Source: Planctomycetaceae bacterium
GTDB lineage: Bacteria > Planctomycetota > Planctomycetia > Planctomycetales > Planctomycetaceae
Length of the DNA: 64,000 bases
Assembly: GCA_020426325.1 (NCBI GenBank)
Contig: JAGQQG010000023.1
Coordinates: 1 to 64,000, forward strand
Direction: 5' to 3'
This document shows positions 51,754-61,707 of the stretch, piece by piece (the stretch's first letter is position 1; every line of letters begins with the position of its first letter). The position numbers and the translations under genes are program-made. The notes beneath the pieces were generated by a model. That model made no database searches. It worked only from the letters and a program-made list of their open reading frames with translations, and had not been told where the DNA came from.

Positions 51754-53067
51754 TCAGACGGTCGGTTCCCATCCCGGCTCGTACTCACGCTTCCAGTAGC
51801 CCATTGCTTTCTCGTCGCCAATGATGTGACCGTCCTCCGGGCGACAAATCAGAGTCCGACCCGTGCGATGGGCAATGTTCCCAAGGTGACAGAGCAGCGT
51901 ACTCTTGTGCCCGGTCTCAATCTCCGCAAACAGTGACATCGGGTCATCGTTGCGGATGGCCGAAAGCAGGTTGGCGATGTGAACGTTCTGATCATAGCTG
52001 CCGGAGAACTCCTCGATCAGTTTGTCAGCTCGATCGTAGATCTTAGTGTTCCCGTTGCCGTCGATCTCCATAGACCCTTCTTCGCCAAAGAATCCCACGA
52101 ATCCGGAGCCGATCGTGTGTTTGTTGCAGCTCAAACCTGTCCAGGTGATCTGCTGTTTGTCCTCGAACTCGAACGCAACGACATGCGTGTCAGGCGTCTC
52201 CTGATCATCATCCCAGCGGTATCGACCACCCGACGAAGTTACGCGCACGGGATAGTCGACCCCCAGCCCCCAGCGACAGATGTCCAAAGCATGCACTCCG
52301 TTATTCCCCAGTTCGCCGTTCCCCCAATGCCACAACCAGTGCCAGTTGTAATGATGGTTACGGGCATCTCCCATGATGTACTCCTTGTAGGGGACACGAG
52401 GAGCGGGGCCTTGCCAGAGGTCGTAATCGAAATGTGCAGGCACCTCAGCAGCAACTCCCTTTCCCATCGAAGGGCGCAGACTGTTGTACCAGGACTGCGA
52501 CTGATACACGCGGCCTATGATTCCTTCGTGCAACTTCTGAACGGCTGTGATGAAAGCGTCACTGCTGCGTCGTTGGCTCCCCATCTGCACGCAGCGTTGG
52601 TTCTTGCGTGCCGCCTTGACCATCATTTCCCCTTCCCAGGGATTGTGACTGCACGGCTTCTCGACATACACATGCTTCCCAGCATTGCAAGCCATGATCG
52701 TCGCCGGTGCATGCCAGTGGTTGGGAGCGGCACACACCAGGACGTCAATGTCCGGATCATCCAAGATCTGACGAAAGTCGCTGATCGTCTCCGGGCGATA
52801 CCCCGCGGACTTCTCGATGTCATCGGCACACGCTGATGCCCGATAGTCGTCAATGTCACAGGCATACTTCATCTTCACGCCATCCTGCTGAGTGAAGCTG
52901 CGAGCCAGCGAATGGCCCCGACCAAGACCCATGACGCCAACAATGATCTCATCATTCGCAGGTGGAGTTTTTTCCTCTTGAGCCACCCCGACAGGAACAA
53001 GCGACGCCGCGGTTGCAGTGGCGACTGACGTGGAAAGAAAGTGACGACGGTTCAGCAAATCAGACAT
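51754..53067 (-). CDS. Secreted Gfo/Idh/MocA family oxidoreductase
   Basis: A 437-residue protein with leader NRRHFLSTSVATATAASLVPV (twin arginine, Tat export). The cofactor motif IVGVMGLGRGHSLA follows, then HVYVEKPCSHNPWEG (EKP motif) and a C-terminal domain with WHWGNGELGNNGVHALDICRWGLG. The histidine/tryptophan-rich HHYNWHWLWHWGNGE segment is typical of this exported planctomycete subgroup. ATG 53067 has GAGGAA upstream at good spacing. The stop lies six bases from the convergent lipoprotein stop. Confidence 0.93.
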   Translation of the reverse strand: MSDLLNRRHFLSTSVATATAASLVPVGVAQEEKTPPANDEIIVGVMGLGRGHSLARSFTQQDGVKMKYACDIDDYRASACADDIEKSAGYRPETISDFRQILDDPDIDVLVCAAPNHWHAPATIMACNAGKHVYVEKPCSHNPWEGEMMVKAARKNQRCVQMGSQRRSSDAFITAVQKLHEGIIGRVYQSQSWYNSLRPSMGKGVAAEVPAHFDYDLWQGPAPRVPYKEYIMGDARNHHYNWHWLWHWGNGELGNNGVHALDICRWGLGVDYPVRVTSSGGRYRWDDDQETPDTHVVAFEFEDKQQITWTGLSCNKHTIGSGFVGFFGEEGSMEIDGNGNTKIYDRADKLIEEFSGSYDQNVHIANLLSAIRNDDPMSLFAEIETGHKSTLLCHLGNIAHRTGRTLICRPEDGHIIGDEKAMGYWKREYEPGWEPTV

Positions 53068-53421
53068 GGTGGGTTCCTCGAGGCGGGCTGGCGAAGGAGA
53101 GCCATCGTTTCTCAGGTTAACCGTCATGTGGCGCAATGTCGAGGAGACATGCGTGTCTCAACTGAGGCTGTCGACTTCGCGGATCAGGAATCCGATCTTC
53201 GGAATTGTCGAACGTCTCAGCACGCGACGGAACACCACGAGACATACATCATTTACGTGATTCATCAAATGTCGTCTAGGAGAGCTCGTCATGTTGAGCG
53301 ACGCATCGAAGATGCGACTCCCGATCGCAAATGAAACTGTTATCGCAGATGTCAGTGAACCGTGAGATAGCAAACAGACCGGTCTTGCTGCGGCGGTAAG
53401 TTGCTTCCTAAAGTTCATTCC
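53068..53421. other. Intergenic region
   Basis: Divergent upstream region of a Gfo/Idh gene (minus) and a metallopeptidase-like lipoprotein (plus). I see no gene, repeat or strong promoter in it. Confidence 0.35.
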
Positions 53422-54981
53422 ATGCTGATAACGATCGATCACTCAGCCCGTTCATTCATCGAGACAGGATTCGTCCGTGCTGCCCTGCGCGCCATGTTGT
53501 TTGTCTGGACAATCTCACCATTCGGGTGCGGACCGACACCGCCTGCAGCAACACCATCACCAGTGCCCGAACGTGCGCAGGCTGTGAGTGGCTCTGCAGA
53601 AGAACATGAATCGACGTCAGCAACATCAAGCACATCGAATGAGATCACGACTGAAGCGACGGAAGGACAGGATGCTTCGCCTGTCGTTGAGGTCGCGTCA
53701 ATCACTTCGTTTCGGCCTCCCGATCTGCGTCTGCGTCATAATGCTGAACGTCTCAGCATGCTCGGCATCCATGAGTACAAGTCGCGACGACTTCTCCTTT
53801 ACACCGACATCGATTCCGAGATCGCGGCGACTCTGCCTGAGGTGATTGATCAGGCTTTTGAGGCCTGGGAGGCCTATTTCGGTCCGTTACCTCCCGCGCG
53901 CGACGGCAGCGACTACCAACTGACCGGATACATCATGCGGGACCAAACCCAGTTCCGTAAGTCTGGACTTTTACCGCTGCAACTCGCCGCGTTTGCGCAT
54001 GGCAAGCACGACGGCCAGCAGTTCTGGATGAATGAATCCGAGTTTGAATACTACCGACGGCACCTCATGATTCACGAGGCGACACACTGTTTTATGCAAT
54101 CGATGGGGGGCACGACTCGCGATGTGCCCGTATGGTACCTCGAGGGGATGGCAGAACTGTTCGCGACACATATGATTGCCGACGATGGTTCGATCGAATT
54201 CTGTGTGATGCCGGACACGAAGGACCGATTTATCGGTTTCGGTCGCATCCAGATGATCCAGCGAGCGATTGCTGATGGTCCGCCTCTGACGTTTGATGAA
54301 ATGATGCAGTTGCAGCCGGAGGACTTTGTTCAGCACAACGAGTCCTATGCCTGGGCTTGGGCCGCGTGCAAACTCGCGAGCACACATCCGCGCTACCGAG
54401 ACCTGTTTCAACAACTGGGGCGGGAGTATGTTGCCGTGGGATTTCAACATGCCTTCACGCAGCTGCTCGGTCCGGTTCTCGCTGACATCGATGCGGAGTG
54501 GACCCTGTTTGCGAGGGATCTCTGTTTCGGGTTTGACATCGAACGGGCAGCGATCCTATTTCAGCCGGGGATCGAAATTGACGCTCCGGAAGGTCAACAC
54601 CCTGCGACTATCGTGGCATCGCGTGGTTGGCAGTCCTCTGGAATGAAGTTCCATGCGGATGACTTGTCCATCATCACCGCTTCAGGACGTGCGGTCCTCG
54701 CTCAGTCGCCCCGTCCGTGGGAGACCGAACCACAGGGGATCTCGATCCGCTGGAACGAAGGAGTTCCGATCGGTCGATTGATCGGGGTGATGGTGTCCGA
54801 GCCTGATCCAATCACCGGTCGCCGTCTCGTGGGTGACGTCATAGAAATCGGGACTCAATCGGAATTCACAGAACCGTTCGATGGTACGCTTTATCTGCGG
54901 ATCAACGATTTCTGGGATGAACTCGAAGACAATACGGGGGAATACTCGGTCTCACGGCGTGCCATCTCGAACGGAAACTGA
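53422..54981 (+). CDS. Lipoprotein with HExxH metallopeptidase-like domain and LecA-like C-terminus
   Basis: A 519-residue exported protein with a hydrophobic leader ending SPFGC, a possible lipobox. A serine/threonine/glutamate-rich linker follows (about residues 45-100), then a peptidase-like domain: MIHEATHCFMQ (HExxH) and VWYLEGMAELFATH with the likely third ligand. The C-terminus (about 435-515) has IGVMVSEPD and DGTLYLRINDFWDELEDNTGEYSV, the pattern of PA-IL/LecA-like galactose-binding domains. I infer a surface peptidase that binds sugars. ATG 53422; a TTG at 53401 is the alternative. Confidence 0.8.
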   Translation: MLITIDHSARSFIETGFVRAALRAMLFVWTISPFGCGPTPPAATPSPVPERAQAVSGSAEEHESTSATSSTSNEITTEATEGQDASPVVEVASITSFRPPDLRLRHNAERLSMLGIHEYKSRRLLLYTDIDSEIAATLPEVIDQAFEAWEAYFGPLPPARDGSDYQLTGYIMRDQTQFRKSGLLPLQLAAFAHGKHDGQQFWMNESEFEYYRRHLMIHEATHCFMQSMGGTTRDVPVWYLEGMAELFATHMIADDGSIEFCVMPDTKDRFIGFGRIQMIQRAIADGPPLTFDEMMQLQPEDFVQHNESYAWAWAACKLASTHPRYRDLFQQLGREYVAVGFQHAFTQLLGPVLADIDAEWTLFARDLCFGFDIERAAILFQPGIEIDAPEGQHPATIVASRGWQSSGMKFHADDLSIITASGRAVLAQSPRPWETEPQGISIRWNEGVPIGRLIGVMVSEPDPITGRRLVGDVIEIGTQSEFTEPFDGTLYLRINDFWDELEDNTGEYSVSRRAISNGN

Positions 54982-55046
54982 TAGAATTAGTGACAGAACC
55001 GCGATTTCAGGTTTCTGCACTTCCGAACGAAGAGTGAGACGAATTG

Positions 55047-55346
55047 ATGGCTGACGAAGTCCAACTGGTTGAGGCACTCAAGCAGGTGATCGACCCTGAA
55101 CTGATGGTCAACATTGTCGACCTGGGTTTGGTCTATGACGTCTCTCAGGAAGAGGGGACTGTGAATGTGGACATGACGCTGACGAGTCCCGCTTGTCCAG
55201 CCGGACCGCAGATTGTCCAGCAGGCCAAGATGGCACTTGAACAGCTGGAAGACGTCGAGACAGCCGTCATCAAGCTTACCATGTCCCCCCCTTGGACCCC
55301 CGAACGCATGACCGACGACGCCCGCGACCAGTTGGGCATCTTCTGA
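55047..55346 (+). CDS. Metal-sulfur cluster assembly factor (DUF59/MIP18 family)
   Basis: A 99-residue cytoplasmic protein of the DUF59 family (PaaD/SufT/MIP18-like), which helps in Fe-S cluster assembly. Signature residues: VIDPELMVNIVDLGLVYDV near the start, then VDMTLTSPACPAGPQI with the conserved cysteine, and MSPPWTPERM near the end. Length is normal. ATG 55047 rather than the adjacent TTG 55044. The membrane-protein gene follows 29 bases later on the same strand. No suf or isc gene is nearby. Confidence 0.93.
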   Translation: MADEVQLVEALKQVIDPELMVNIVDLGLVYDVSQEEGTVNVDMTLTSPACPAGPQIVQQAKMALEQLEDVETAVIKLTMSPPWTPERMTDDARDQLGIF

Positions 55347-55375
55347 GGGATCGACCTCGCACCGAGACAATCGAG

Positions 55376-56212
55376 ATGCCGATCGCTGCAATGCCGCCAG
55401 TTGAGTTCCTCGATGCTCTGATCTACTGGCTGGTTCTTGCGATCGTTGGCATCATTGCATTCTTTTATCTGTTGGCTCCGCTGGCCATCTTCGGCTCAAT
55501 GAAACTCGAAGCGAACCCGCGAGTGATTCGGTTCGATCTGGGTGACTACGAGTGGCCGGAAGCAGCCCAGCGGCTGTTTGAACAGGCATCATCGACGCTC
55601 GAAAAAAACGGGTTTGTAGTCACAGAGGGATTCTTCCTTCCCAGTGTGATCAGCAACGTCAAGACGGCTGGGGTCCTGCTGTTGAACCGTCAACAGCGAG
55701 ATGCTGCGATGATCGTCGCGATGTACGGGCTCCCCGTCTCTGCCGAGAGCCTGAAGACGATGTTTGTTGAGTTCTCCACGAGCTCCCTCGACGGCCACGT
55801 GTACGACACGAATAATTCGAGTCAACTTTCATCATTCCCTCGTCCGAGCAACAAGACGACCAACCAACTACCGCAAATCACCGACACAGAGATTCTGTAC
55901 CGAATTCACCAAGCAGTAATGCAGCACGACGGGATCAGCACTTCAAGCAAGTCGTTCCGAATCGATACCGAGTACAACGGAGATGTCATCACCCTCTTGC
56001 AGGATTCGATGCGTGATGAGTTTGAGAAGGCTGAAGCCGCAGGATATCTCAAAAGGGCCGATGAAACGTATTTCGCTCCAACCATCAAGGGAGCGTTTCT
56101 AATGGTCTGGAAAGAGTTGTGGCCAGCCAGAACGATCCGCCAAAGATCGCGTGATCGGAGAGCACAGGCACTCCTCAATGAACTCCAGCGACAAGGGCTC
56201 GAGATTACCTGA
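55376..56212 (+). CDS. Single-pass membrane protein of unknown function
   Basis: A 278-residue protein with one N-terminal membrane segment (about residues 11-40, FLDALIYWLVLAIVGIIAFF), then a soluble domain of about 230 residues. The domain has YEWPEAAQRLFEQASSTLEKNGF, LLLNRQQRDAAMIVAMYGL, a C-terminal YFAPTIKGAFLMVWKELWP and a basic tail. I do not recognise the family. ATG 55376 is chosen because the frame before it overlaps the DUF59 gene. It is probably co-transcribed with that gene. Confidence 0.7.
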   Translation: MPIAAMPPVEFLDALIYWLVLAIVGIIAFFYLLAPLAIFGSMKLEANPRVIRFDLGDYEWPEAAQRLFEQASSTLEKNGFVVTEGFFLPSVISNVKTAGVLLLNRQQRDAAMIVAMYGLPVSAESLKTMFVEFSTSSLDGHVYDTNNSSQLSSFPRPSNKTTNQLPQITDTEILYRIHQAVMQHDGISTSSKSFRIDTEYNGDVITLLQDSMRDEFEKAEAAGYLKRADETYFAPTIKGAFLMVWKELWPARTIRQRSRDRRAQALLNELQRQGLEIT

Positions 56213-56216
56213 AGGG

Positions 56217-57671
56217 TCACTTTCCAAAGGTGGGATCGTTTCTGTCGGATCGCCAACGGTCGAGTCTGCAAGATAATTCCACCTTGACCTCTGTGTGATC
56301 AGGAATATCAGCCAGATCGTTCAACTCGTCCGGATCGCCGGAGAGTTGAAACAGCTGATCGCGTCCGACTTGTGGATAGGAAATGTACTTCCACTCGTCT
56401 GTGCGAATCATGCGCTGGCGATCGAGGAAGTGTGCGAAGACCGCGTCATGGATCTGGTCGGTCTCTCCACGGAGAATGGGCTTCAAGCTGCGACCATGCA
56501 CCGTGGCAGGGATTTCGATGTCTACGAGATCACAGATTGTGGCATAGAGGTCGCGCAGATAGCATTGTGCGGTGGTCGTGCGGCCGGATTCGATGGTTGG
56601 TCCCCTGAATATCAAAGGCACGCCGATGGTGTGTTCATACATGTTTTGCTTCCCACGCAGACCATGACTCCCGATCGCAAGACCGTGATCGCTGGTGTAG
56701 ATCACGATCGTCTGCGAACTGAGCAGTTGTTCATCCAGCACATCAAGAATGCGACCGACCTCTTCATCCAAATGTGAGAGCACGGCGTAGTACACGGCGA
56801 GGGCCGCTCTGGTCTGCTCGGGAGTTCGTGGGAAATCGAACAACAATTCGTCGCGGCCGCGAGCATTGCCATGATCAAAAGGATGTTCCTGGGCGAAGTT
56901 CGCAGGAAGTGGCATCGCGTCCGGTGTATAGACCTGTTCATAGCCCCTCGGGAAGAACAGGGGGTCGTGCGGAGCCGTGAAGTTCACATGTAACAGGAAC
57001 GGTCGCTCGTGTTTCTGCTGGAGAAACTCGATTGCTGCGTCCGCGAAAGTTTCACTGATATCCGGCGTGAGACCCACGCCCTTCTCGGGGAAGAGTGTGC
57101 CGTCGTCTGACTGGAAGATCCAACCGCGATAGCCCGTGACGGGCATGCCCTTCCAGTCGACCGGGGACATCAACGGAAAGCGACCACCTCCGGCCGCATA
57201 CAGTCCGATTGTCTGTGTATAGCCGCTGTCGCTCGGACGTCCGACGGTGTGCCACTTGCCGACGTAACACGTCTCGTATCCGTGTGTCTGTAGGGTTGTC
57301 GCCAAGTGTGGCACATCCGGTTTGGGAGTCAGGCCGAAGTCCTGCTTCCCATTCATCAGACCGTCACGACCTGTCAACAGCTCAGCTCGACTGGCCACGC
57401 ACAACGGCATGGCCGTGATGGCCCGAGTGAATGTCGTCCCTTCCGCGACTAGCCGATCCCAGTTGGGAGTCTGGATGATTTCGTTTCCGAGCGCATGGAT
57501 CGTGTCCAGACGCTGGTCATCCGACACAAGCAGCAGAATATTTGGCGGCGAACTCTGTCCAGAACATGGAAATACGAGCAAGCTGACACCCACTACAGTC
57601 GCACAGATACTCCAGCGTAACAGTAATCCAATCCGTGCCGCATCGGGATCTGCGTAATGTCGCTGCACCAT
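56217..57671 (-). CDS. Secreted sulfatase (type I, formylglycine-dependent)
   Basis: A 484-residue exported sulfatase. After a leader (hydrophobic at about residues 14-38) comes NILLLVSDDQR, the metal aspartate pair, then LCVASRAELLTGRD, which fits the consensus C-x-(P/A)-x-R with C91 as the residue converted to formylglycine. GKWH, HVNFTAPHDP and IYTSDHGLAIGSHGLRGKQNMYEHTIGVPLIFRGP complete the fold. It should remove sulfate from carbohydrates or other esters, a common planctomycete activity. I use ATG 57671; a GTG at 57767 would add 32 polar residues. The FGE-like protein in this window lacks catalytic cysteines, so maturation must depend on an enzyme elsewhere. Confidence 0.93.
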   Translation of the reverse strand: MVQRHYADPDAARIGLLLRWSICATVVGVSLLVFPCSGQSSPPNILLLVSDDQRLDTIHALGNEIIQTPNWDRLVAEGTTFTRAITAMPLCVASRAELLTGRDGLMNGKQDFGLTPKPDVPHLATTLQTHGYETCYVGKWHTVGRPSDSGYTQTIGLYAAGGGRFPLMSPVDWKGMPVTGYRGWIFQSDDGTLFPEKGVGLTPDISETFADAAIEFLQQKHERPFLLHVNFTAPHDPLFFPRGYEQVYTPDAMPLPANFAQEHPFDHGNARGRDELLFDFPRTPEQTRAALAVYYAVLSHLDEEVGRILDVLDEQLLSSQTIVIYTSDHGLAIGSHGLRGKQNMYEHTIGVPLIFRGPTIESGRTTTAQCYLRDLYATICDLVDIEIPATVHGRSLKPILRGETDQIHDAVFAHFLDRQRMIRTDEWKYISYPQVGRDQLFQLSGDPDELNDLADIPDHTEVKVELSCRLDRWRSDRNDPTFGK

Positions 57672-57793
57672 ACCTGGTCCGGTCTGAAAATGTCCAGATT
57701 CCTCAGCAAATATGGGTGTTTCTGGTGTGCCGGATGTGGTGTCGTCGTGCGACGCCTGTCGTAGCACTATATCACCTGAGTGGGATTCGAAAA

Positions 57794-59473
57794 TCAGAAG
57801 CCCCAGGTGGTCATGAAGTAGAACTGGTGGGCGTCGTCGCGGGCGAGGGCTGCCTGGTTATCGACGGCGTCGCCGTACCAGAACCAGAAGTAGCCGGCTT
57901 GCAGTTGCAGGTTCGCGTTGACCTGGTAAGTGGCCAACAGGTCGAGCTCGTTGCCGAGCGTTTTTTGTGGTGTGGCGGTGTTGCCGAGCGAAGCACCGGC
58001 GATGTTGTAGATGTAGTCGTTCTGACTGGCCTTATCGAACCAGTGATAGTGCGCTGCCAGATTGAGCTTCTTCGCAGGTTGCACGGATGCCTGGATGCTG
58101 TAATCGATCAGGTTGGCTCCGTTGAAGTTGTCGATCAGACCCCAGTATGCGTGACCGAGCGGGTACAGCGTGTTGACTGTGTTGATCTCGCCGTCGGTCG
58201 GGTCGTCGTCACCTGAACCCCACCAGAAGAGTCCTTTGATGGAGGGGCTCCATGCGACCTGATTGAACGTCACGCCACCGATGGTCGACAGGAATCCGGC
58301 ATTGACGTCCTGTTCCCCTGCGACCGGCATGAACACATCACGTCCAAACTGATAGCCACCTTGCAGGTCCCACATGTAAGTGAGGATCGTCTCATCACCG
58401 GTTTTGTCGGCGTAGGTTCCTGCATAGCGGGCACCGATGGTATGCCGATTACCGTCTTGAAGGGTTGTGACCGGTTCGGACTGATCGTTCCAGAGCCAGA
58501 ACAGGTCGATGGTCCCGTTTTTCGCTTTCTTGTAAGTTGCATAAATACCGCTGAAGGTAATGCTCTGATCAGCCTGGTCAAAGCTGTGGGGATGAAAGGC
58601 TGCAGCGGAGGCGGCCCCGTTGTTCGGCCGCACGACAAAGCCATCGATGTTCCAGTCCTCTCCCGAGTAGTACAACTTACCGCCTTCGAAGTTGCGATAC
58701 GTATTCGACCACCCCAGTGGCGAGATGAGATGCTGATCGCCGTATTGCAGGAAGATCCGTCCTGCCTGACCTCGCAGATCGCCACTCTCCAGTTGCAGCA
58801 GGCGGACATCGACGTAGTACTGGAGCAGATCCCAGCGATTCTCGTCGATGGGAAGAATGGGCAGGTCTTCGTTGAATGCGGATGCATCAATGGCCTGCAC
58901 GTAACCCTTGATCCAGTCGTTGCCGACCTCAAGGAAGGGAGAGAACCGCCAGAGCTGATAGGTGTCGCGGCGGACGTTGCCCATCGGACGCAGTCGGTTT
59001 CGTTCGTCCATGTAGCGGTATCGCAACTCGCCGCCCATTGAATACTTGACGTCTCCAAAGAGCGTCTGACCGCGGTAATCGTGGAGCAGTGGTTTGTCGC
59101 TGCAGATGAAGCAGTCGTCTTCTCCACATCCAGTCAACAGGCAACCGCCGCACTCTTTCTTGCCGGTCCCACAGCCATCACAACCCAGCATCCCATCGCA
59201 GCCGAGTCCGTCGCAAGACTGGGCTCCGGTACAAGCACTGAGATCACATGACTCATTGGGAGAAAACAGTTCATCGACATCCGACAACACAGGAGCAGGT
59301 TCGGCTGCCGGGACAGGTGACTCTTCTTCAGTCGGGACATCGCTTGATGGAACGGGAACCGACTGAGAGGCGCTGACCCAAGCCGGAGTGTGCGAGGGGC
59401 TATCTTGGGCCGAGGCGGTTTGTGAAAGCGCGAAAGAAATCAACAGCAGGACGACGCCATTCCTCCGTGGCAT
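57794..59473 (-). CDS. Alginate-export-family porin with cysteine-rich N-terminal region
   Basis: A 559-residue outer-membrane protein (signal peptide about residues 1-22). After a proline/serine linker there is a cysteine-rich stretch, about residues 74-125, with 11 cysteines in C-x(4,5)-C-like spacing. The rest is a beta-barrel of the alginate-export type: YSMGGELRYRYMDERNR, GYVQAIDASAFNED, RAQ-like QAGRIFLQYGDQHL, and a terminal strand ending in F. It forms a channel of unknown substrate. It lies next to, but divergent from, the nitrate/nitrite transporter and nitrite reductase, so an involvement in nitrogen uptake is possible but unproven. Confidence 0.82.
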   Translation of the reverse strand: MPRRNGVVLLLISFALSQTASAQDSPSHTPAWVSASQSVPVPSSDVPTEEESPVPAAEPAPVLSDVDELFSPNESCDLSACTGAQSCDGLGCDGMLGCDGCGTGKKECGGCLLTGCGEDDCFICSDKPLLHDYRGQTLFGDVKYSMGGELRYRYMDERNRLRPMGNVRRDTYQLWRFSPFLEVGNDWIKGYVQAIDASAFNEDLPILPIDENRWDLLQYYVDVRLLQLESGDLRGQAGRIFLQYGDQHLISPLGWSNTYRNFEGGKLYYSGEDWNIDGFVVRPNNGAASAAAFHPHSFDQADQSITFSGIYATYKKAKNGTIDLFWLWNDQSEPVTTLQDGNRHTIGARYAGTYADKTGDETILTYMWDLQGGYQFGRDVFMPVAGEQDVNAGFLSTIGGVTFNQVAWSPSIKGLFWWGSGDDDPTDGEINTVNTLYPLGHAYWGLIDNFNGANLIDYSIQASVQPAKKLNLAAHYHWFDKASQNDYIYNIAGASLGNTATPQKTLGNELDLLATYQVNANLQLQAGYFWFWYGDAVDNQAALARDDAHQFYFMTTWGF

Positions 59474-60262
59474 GACTCAACTCCATTTGTACGGACCACT
59501 TTCTGAAGCGGTCTCTCAGAAATCTGACCTCACCACTCACTTGGCGAATCGGCAATTTGGCCGACCGGAGCACGTGGAGGTCGCAGATTCGGTTTCGTCG
59601 AGCTTCGCTCACTCTGGCCAGTGAATTCCGCCTTCAGGAATTTCCTTCGAGAAATCAAGAATCGTCGCATTCACAATCGAAATAACCATCATCATTGGTT
59701 GACTGCTTCTGTTGCAGATTTGCGCATTTGCAAGGCAAAAAGCATGTTTACCCAGAAGCTCCGGAGCTGGCTGCTGAGTTTCCCGGAGGATGAATCTTGT
59801 TCGGAGATGAGTCATTTTGGCACGCATCCCTCGACAAGAACCATGTGAACGCATGGGCCCTTATGTCGCTTGGCATAACGATTGCAGAGTGGGACCTGCG
59901 TCGTGTGACCACGACAAAACTGCAATCGCCCTGTTCGCTGCGCCCCGAAACAGGCGGAATTCTCATTGCCCACGGAGAAGCAGCGACTATGCCACGTTCT
60001 GGTTTCTTCCTGCGATTTGACGTCCCATCGATTGGTTCTCGCTTGATTGCCTCGCATGTGTCTCAATCACGTCCCGACTTCCAGCAACGATCGCAACAAG
60101 TTGGCAATCATCACTCGCTGAAGCGCTGGCATCGCCATCGCTGACATCCGGCTTCATCTCGTTCCGGTCGCGCTCCACCGGCTGACGTAACTTGGCCCGC
60201 TGTCTCTGACAGAGGCTTGCCAGACTTCTTCTATCTCTCTGAACACGGGAATCCTTGCGCCG
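59474..60262. other. Long intergenic region between the porin and narK
   Basis: This 789-base divergent region has no gene I can support; open frames 59797-60144 (plus) and 59812-60066 (minus) show no family resemblance. Small inverted repeats are present, including CTGTC and GACAG around TCT at 60200-60212, about 50 bases ahead of the narK ATG. It presumably holds nitrogen-responsive regulation for both genes. Confidence 0.4.
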
Positions 60263-61645
60263 ATGGAACTCCAGAACAAGGCAACACGGATCAGGCTGTT
60301 TGACATCAACTCACCCCAGATGCGTGCGTTCCATATGTCATGGTTCGCATTCTTCCTGTGCTTCTTTGCGTGGTTCGGCATTGCTCCATTGATGAAGGTC
60401 GTCCGCGAAGAAATGTCGCTGACCAAAGAGCAAATCGGGTGGTGCATCATCGGATCAGTCGCGATTACGGTTCTGGCGCGGCTGTTCATCGGCTGGTTGT
60501 GTGACAAGATTGGTCCGCGCCTCGCCTACACCTGGCTGTTGCTGGTCGGATCAATTCCGGTGATGGCGATTGGATTCGCCCATGACTACATCTCATTTCT
60601 GCTTTTCCGAATTGCAATCGGTGTGATTGGCGCGTCTTTCGTGATCACGCAATATCACACCTCGATCATGTTTGCCCCCAACTGTGTCGGAACGGCGAAT
60701 GCGACATCCGCCGGTTGGGGGAACCTGGGAGGCGGTGTCACCCAGTTGGTCATGCCGCTCGTGTTCGCATTCTTTGTGGGAACGATCGGACTTTCGTCCG
60801 CCGCCGGATGGCGGGCATCGATGTTCGTCGCCGGTCTCATGTGTGCGCTGACAGGCATCGCCTACTACTTCCTGACTCAAGACGCACCCGATGGAAACTT
60901 CAGCGACCTGCGTGAACGCGGACTGATGCCGGAAAAGAAGTCCGTCAACGGCACGTTCATCGAAGCCTGCAAGGATTACCGCGTCTGGGCGTTATTCGTG
61001 GTGTATGGGGCCTGTTTCGGAATCGAGTTGACCATCAACAACGTCGCTGCACTCTACTTCGTCGATTACTTCGAGTACTTCCAGCAGATGGACAACGTGA
61101 AAGCCCTCGGCATTGCCGGGCTGATCGCCAGTCTGTTCGGTCTGATGAACATCTTCGCGCGGACGCTGGGAGGTTACTTCGGCGACAAGTTCGGCGAGAA
61201 ATGGGGTCTTTCCGGACGAGTCCGCTGGTTGTTTATGGTGCTCTTCTGCGAAGGCCTCGCTTTGATGCTGTTCTCTCGGATGAACGTGCTCTTGTTGGCG
61301 ATTCCGTCGCTGATTGTCTTCAGCCTGTTTGTTCAGATGAGCGAGGGGGCAACGTTTTCCGTAGTGCCCTTCATTAACAAGCGGGCACTCGGATCGGTGG
61401 CGGGTATCGTGGGAGCTGGCGGAAATGCTGGTGCCGTTGCAGCGGGCTTTCTCTTCAAATCACCCGCCCTCACATGGCCAACGGCTCTGTTCATTTTGGG
61501 CGCGATCGTCACCTGCAGTTCCTTTCTCACCTTTGCCGTGAACTTCAGTGAGCAATGTGAGACAGACGCTCGCACCGCGACCGAAGCTGCGAATGCCATT
61601 CGGAATTCTTCACCTCAACCGGAATTCGTGGGGGCTGCCTCATGA
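60263..61645 (+). CDS. narK: MFS nitrate/nitrite transporter (NarK/NasA family)
   Basis: A 460-residue inner-membrane transporter with 12 predicted membrane segments. The two nitrate signatures are visible: GWGNLGGGVTQ in the fifth segment and GAGGNAGAVAAGF in the eleventh. RLFIGWLCDKIGPR is the MFS loop motif, and SWFAFFLCFFAWFGIAPLM is the first segment. It takes up nitrate and/or nitrite. It lies 62 bases ahead of the nitrite reductase gene, so it supplies an assimilatory pathway; nitrate reductase itself is not in the window. The ATG at 60263 fits the family. Confidence 0.93.
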   Translation: MELQNKATRIRLFDINSPQMRAFHMSWFAFFLCFFAWFGIAPLMKVVREEMSLTKEQIGWCIIGSVAITVLARLFIGWLCDKIGPRLAYTWLLLVGSIPVMAIGFAHDYISFLLFRIAIGVIGASFVITQYHTSIMFAPNCVGTANATSAGWGNLGGGVTQLVMPLVFAFFVGTIGLSSAAGWRASMFVAGLMCALTGIAYYFLTQDAPDGNFSDLRERGLMPEKKSVNGTFIEACKDYRVWALFVVYGACFGIELTINNVAALYFVDYFEYFQQMDNVKALGIAGLIASLFGLMNIFARTLGGYFGDKFGEKWGLSGRVRWLFMVLFCEGLALMLFSRMNVLLLAIPSLIVFSLFVQMSEGATFSVVPFINKRALGSVAGIVGAGGNAGAVAAGFLFKSPALTWPTALFILGAIVTCSSFLTFAVNFSEQCETDARTATEAANAIRNSSPQPEFVGAAS

Positions 61646-61707
61646 GGGATCGACGGAAGTTTTTTCTGTCTGTGGACTCGTCCCTGCCTGAATGATCGAG
61701 CGCTCCG

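Noticed and set aside
60127..60142. Possible sigma54 promoter (TGGCAT, five bases, TCGCT) upstream of narK
   Set aside because: GG and GC have the right spacing, but two other consensus positions are wrong and one such match in several hundred bases is expected by chance.
59797..60144. 115-codon open frame between the porin and narK
   Set aside because: TTG start without a ribosome-binding site, irregular composition, and a competing frame on the other strand; treated as intergenic.
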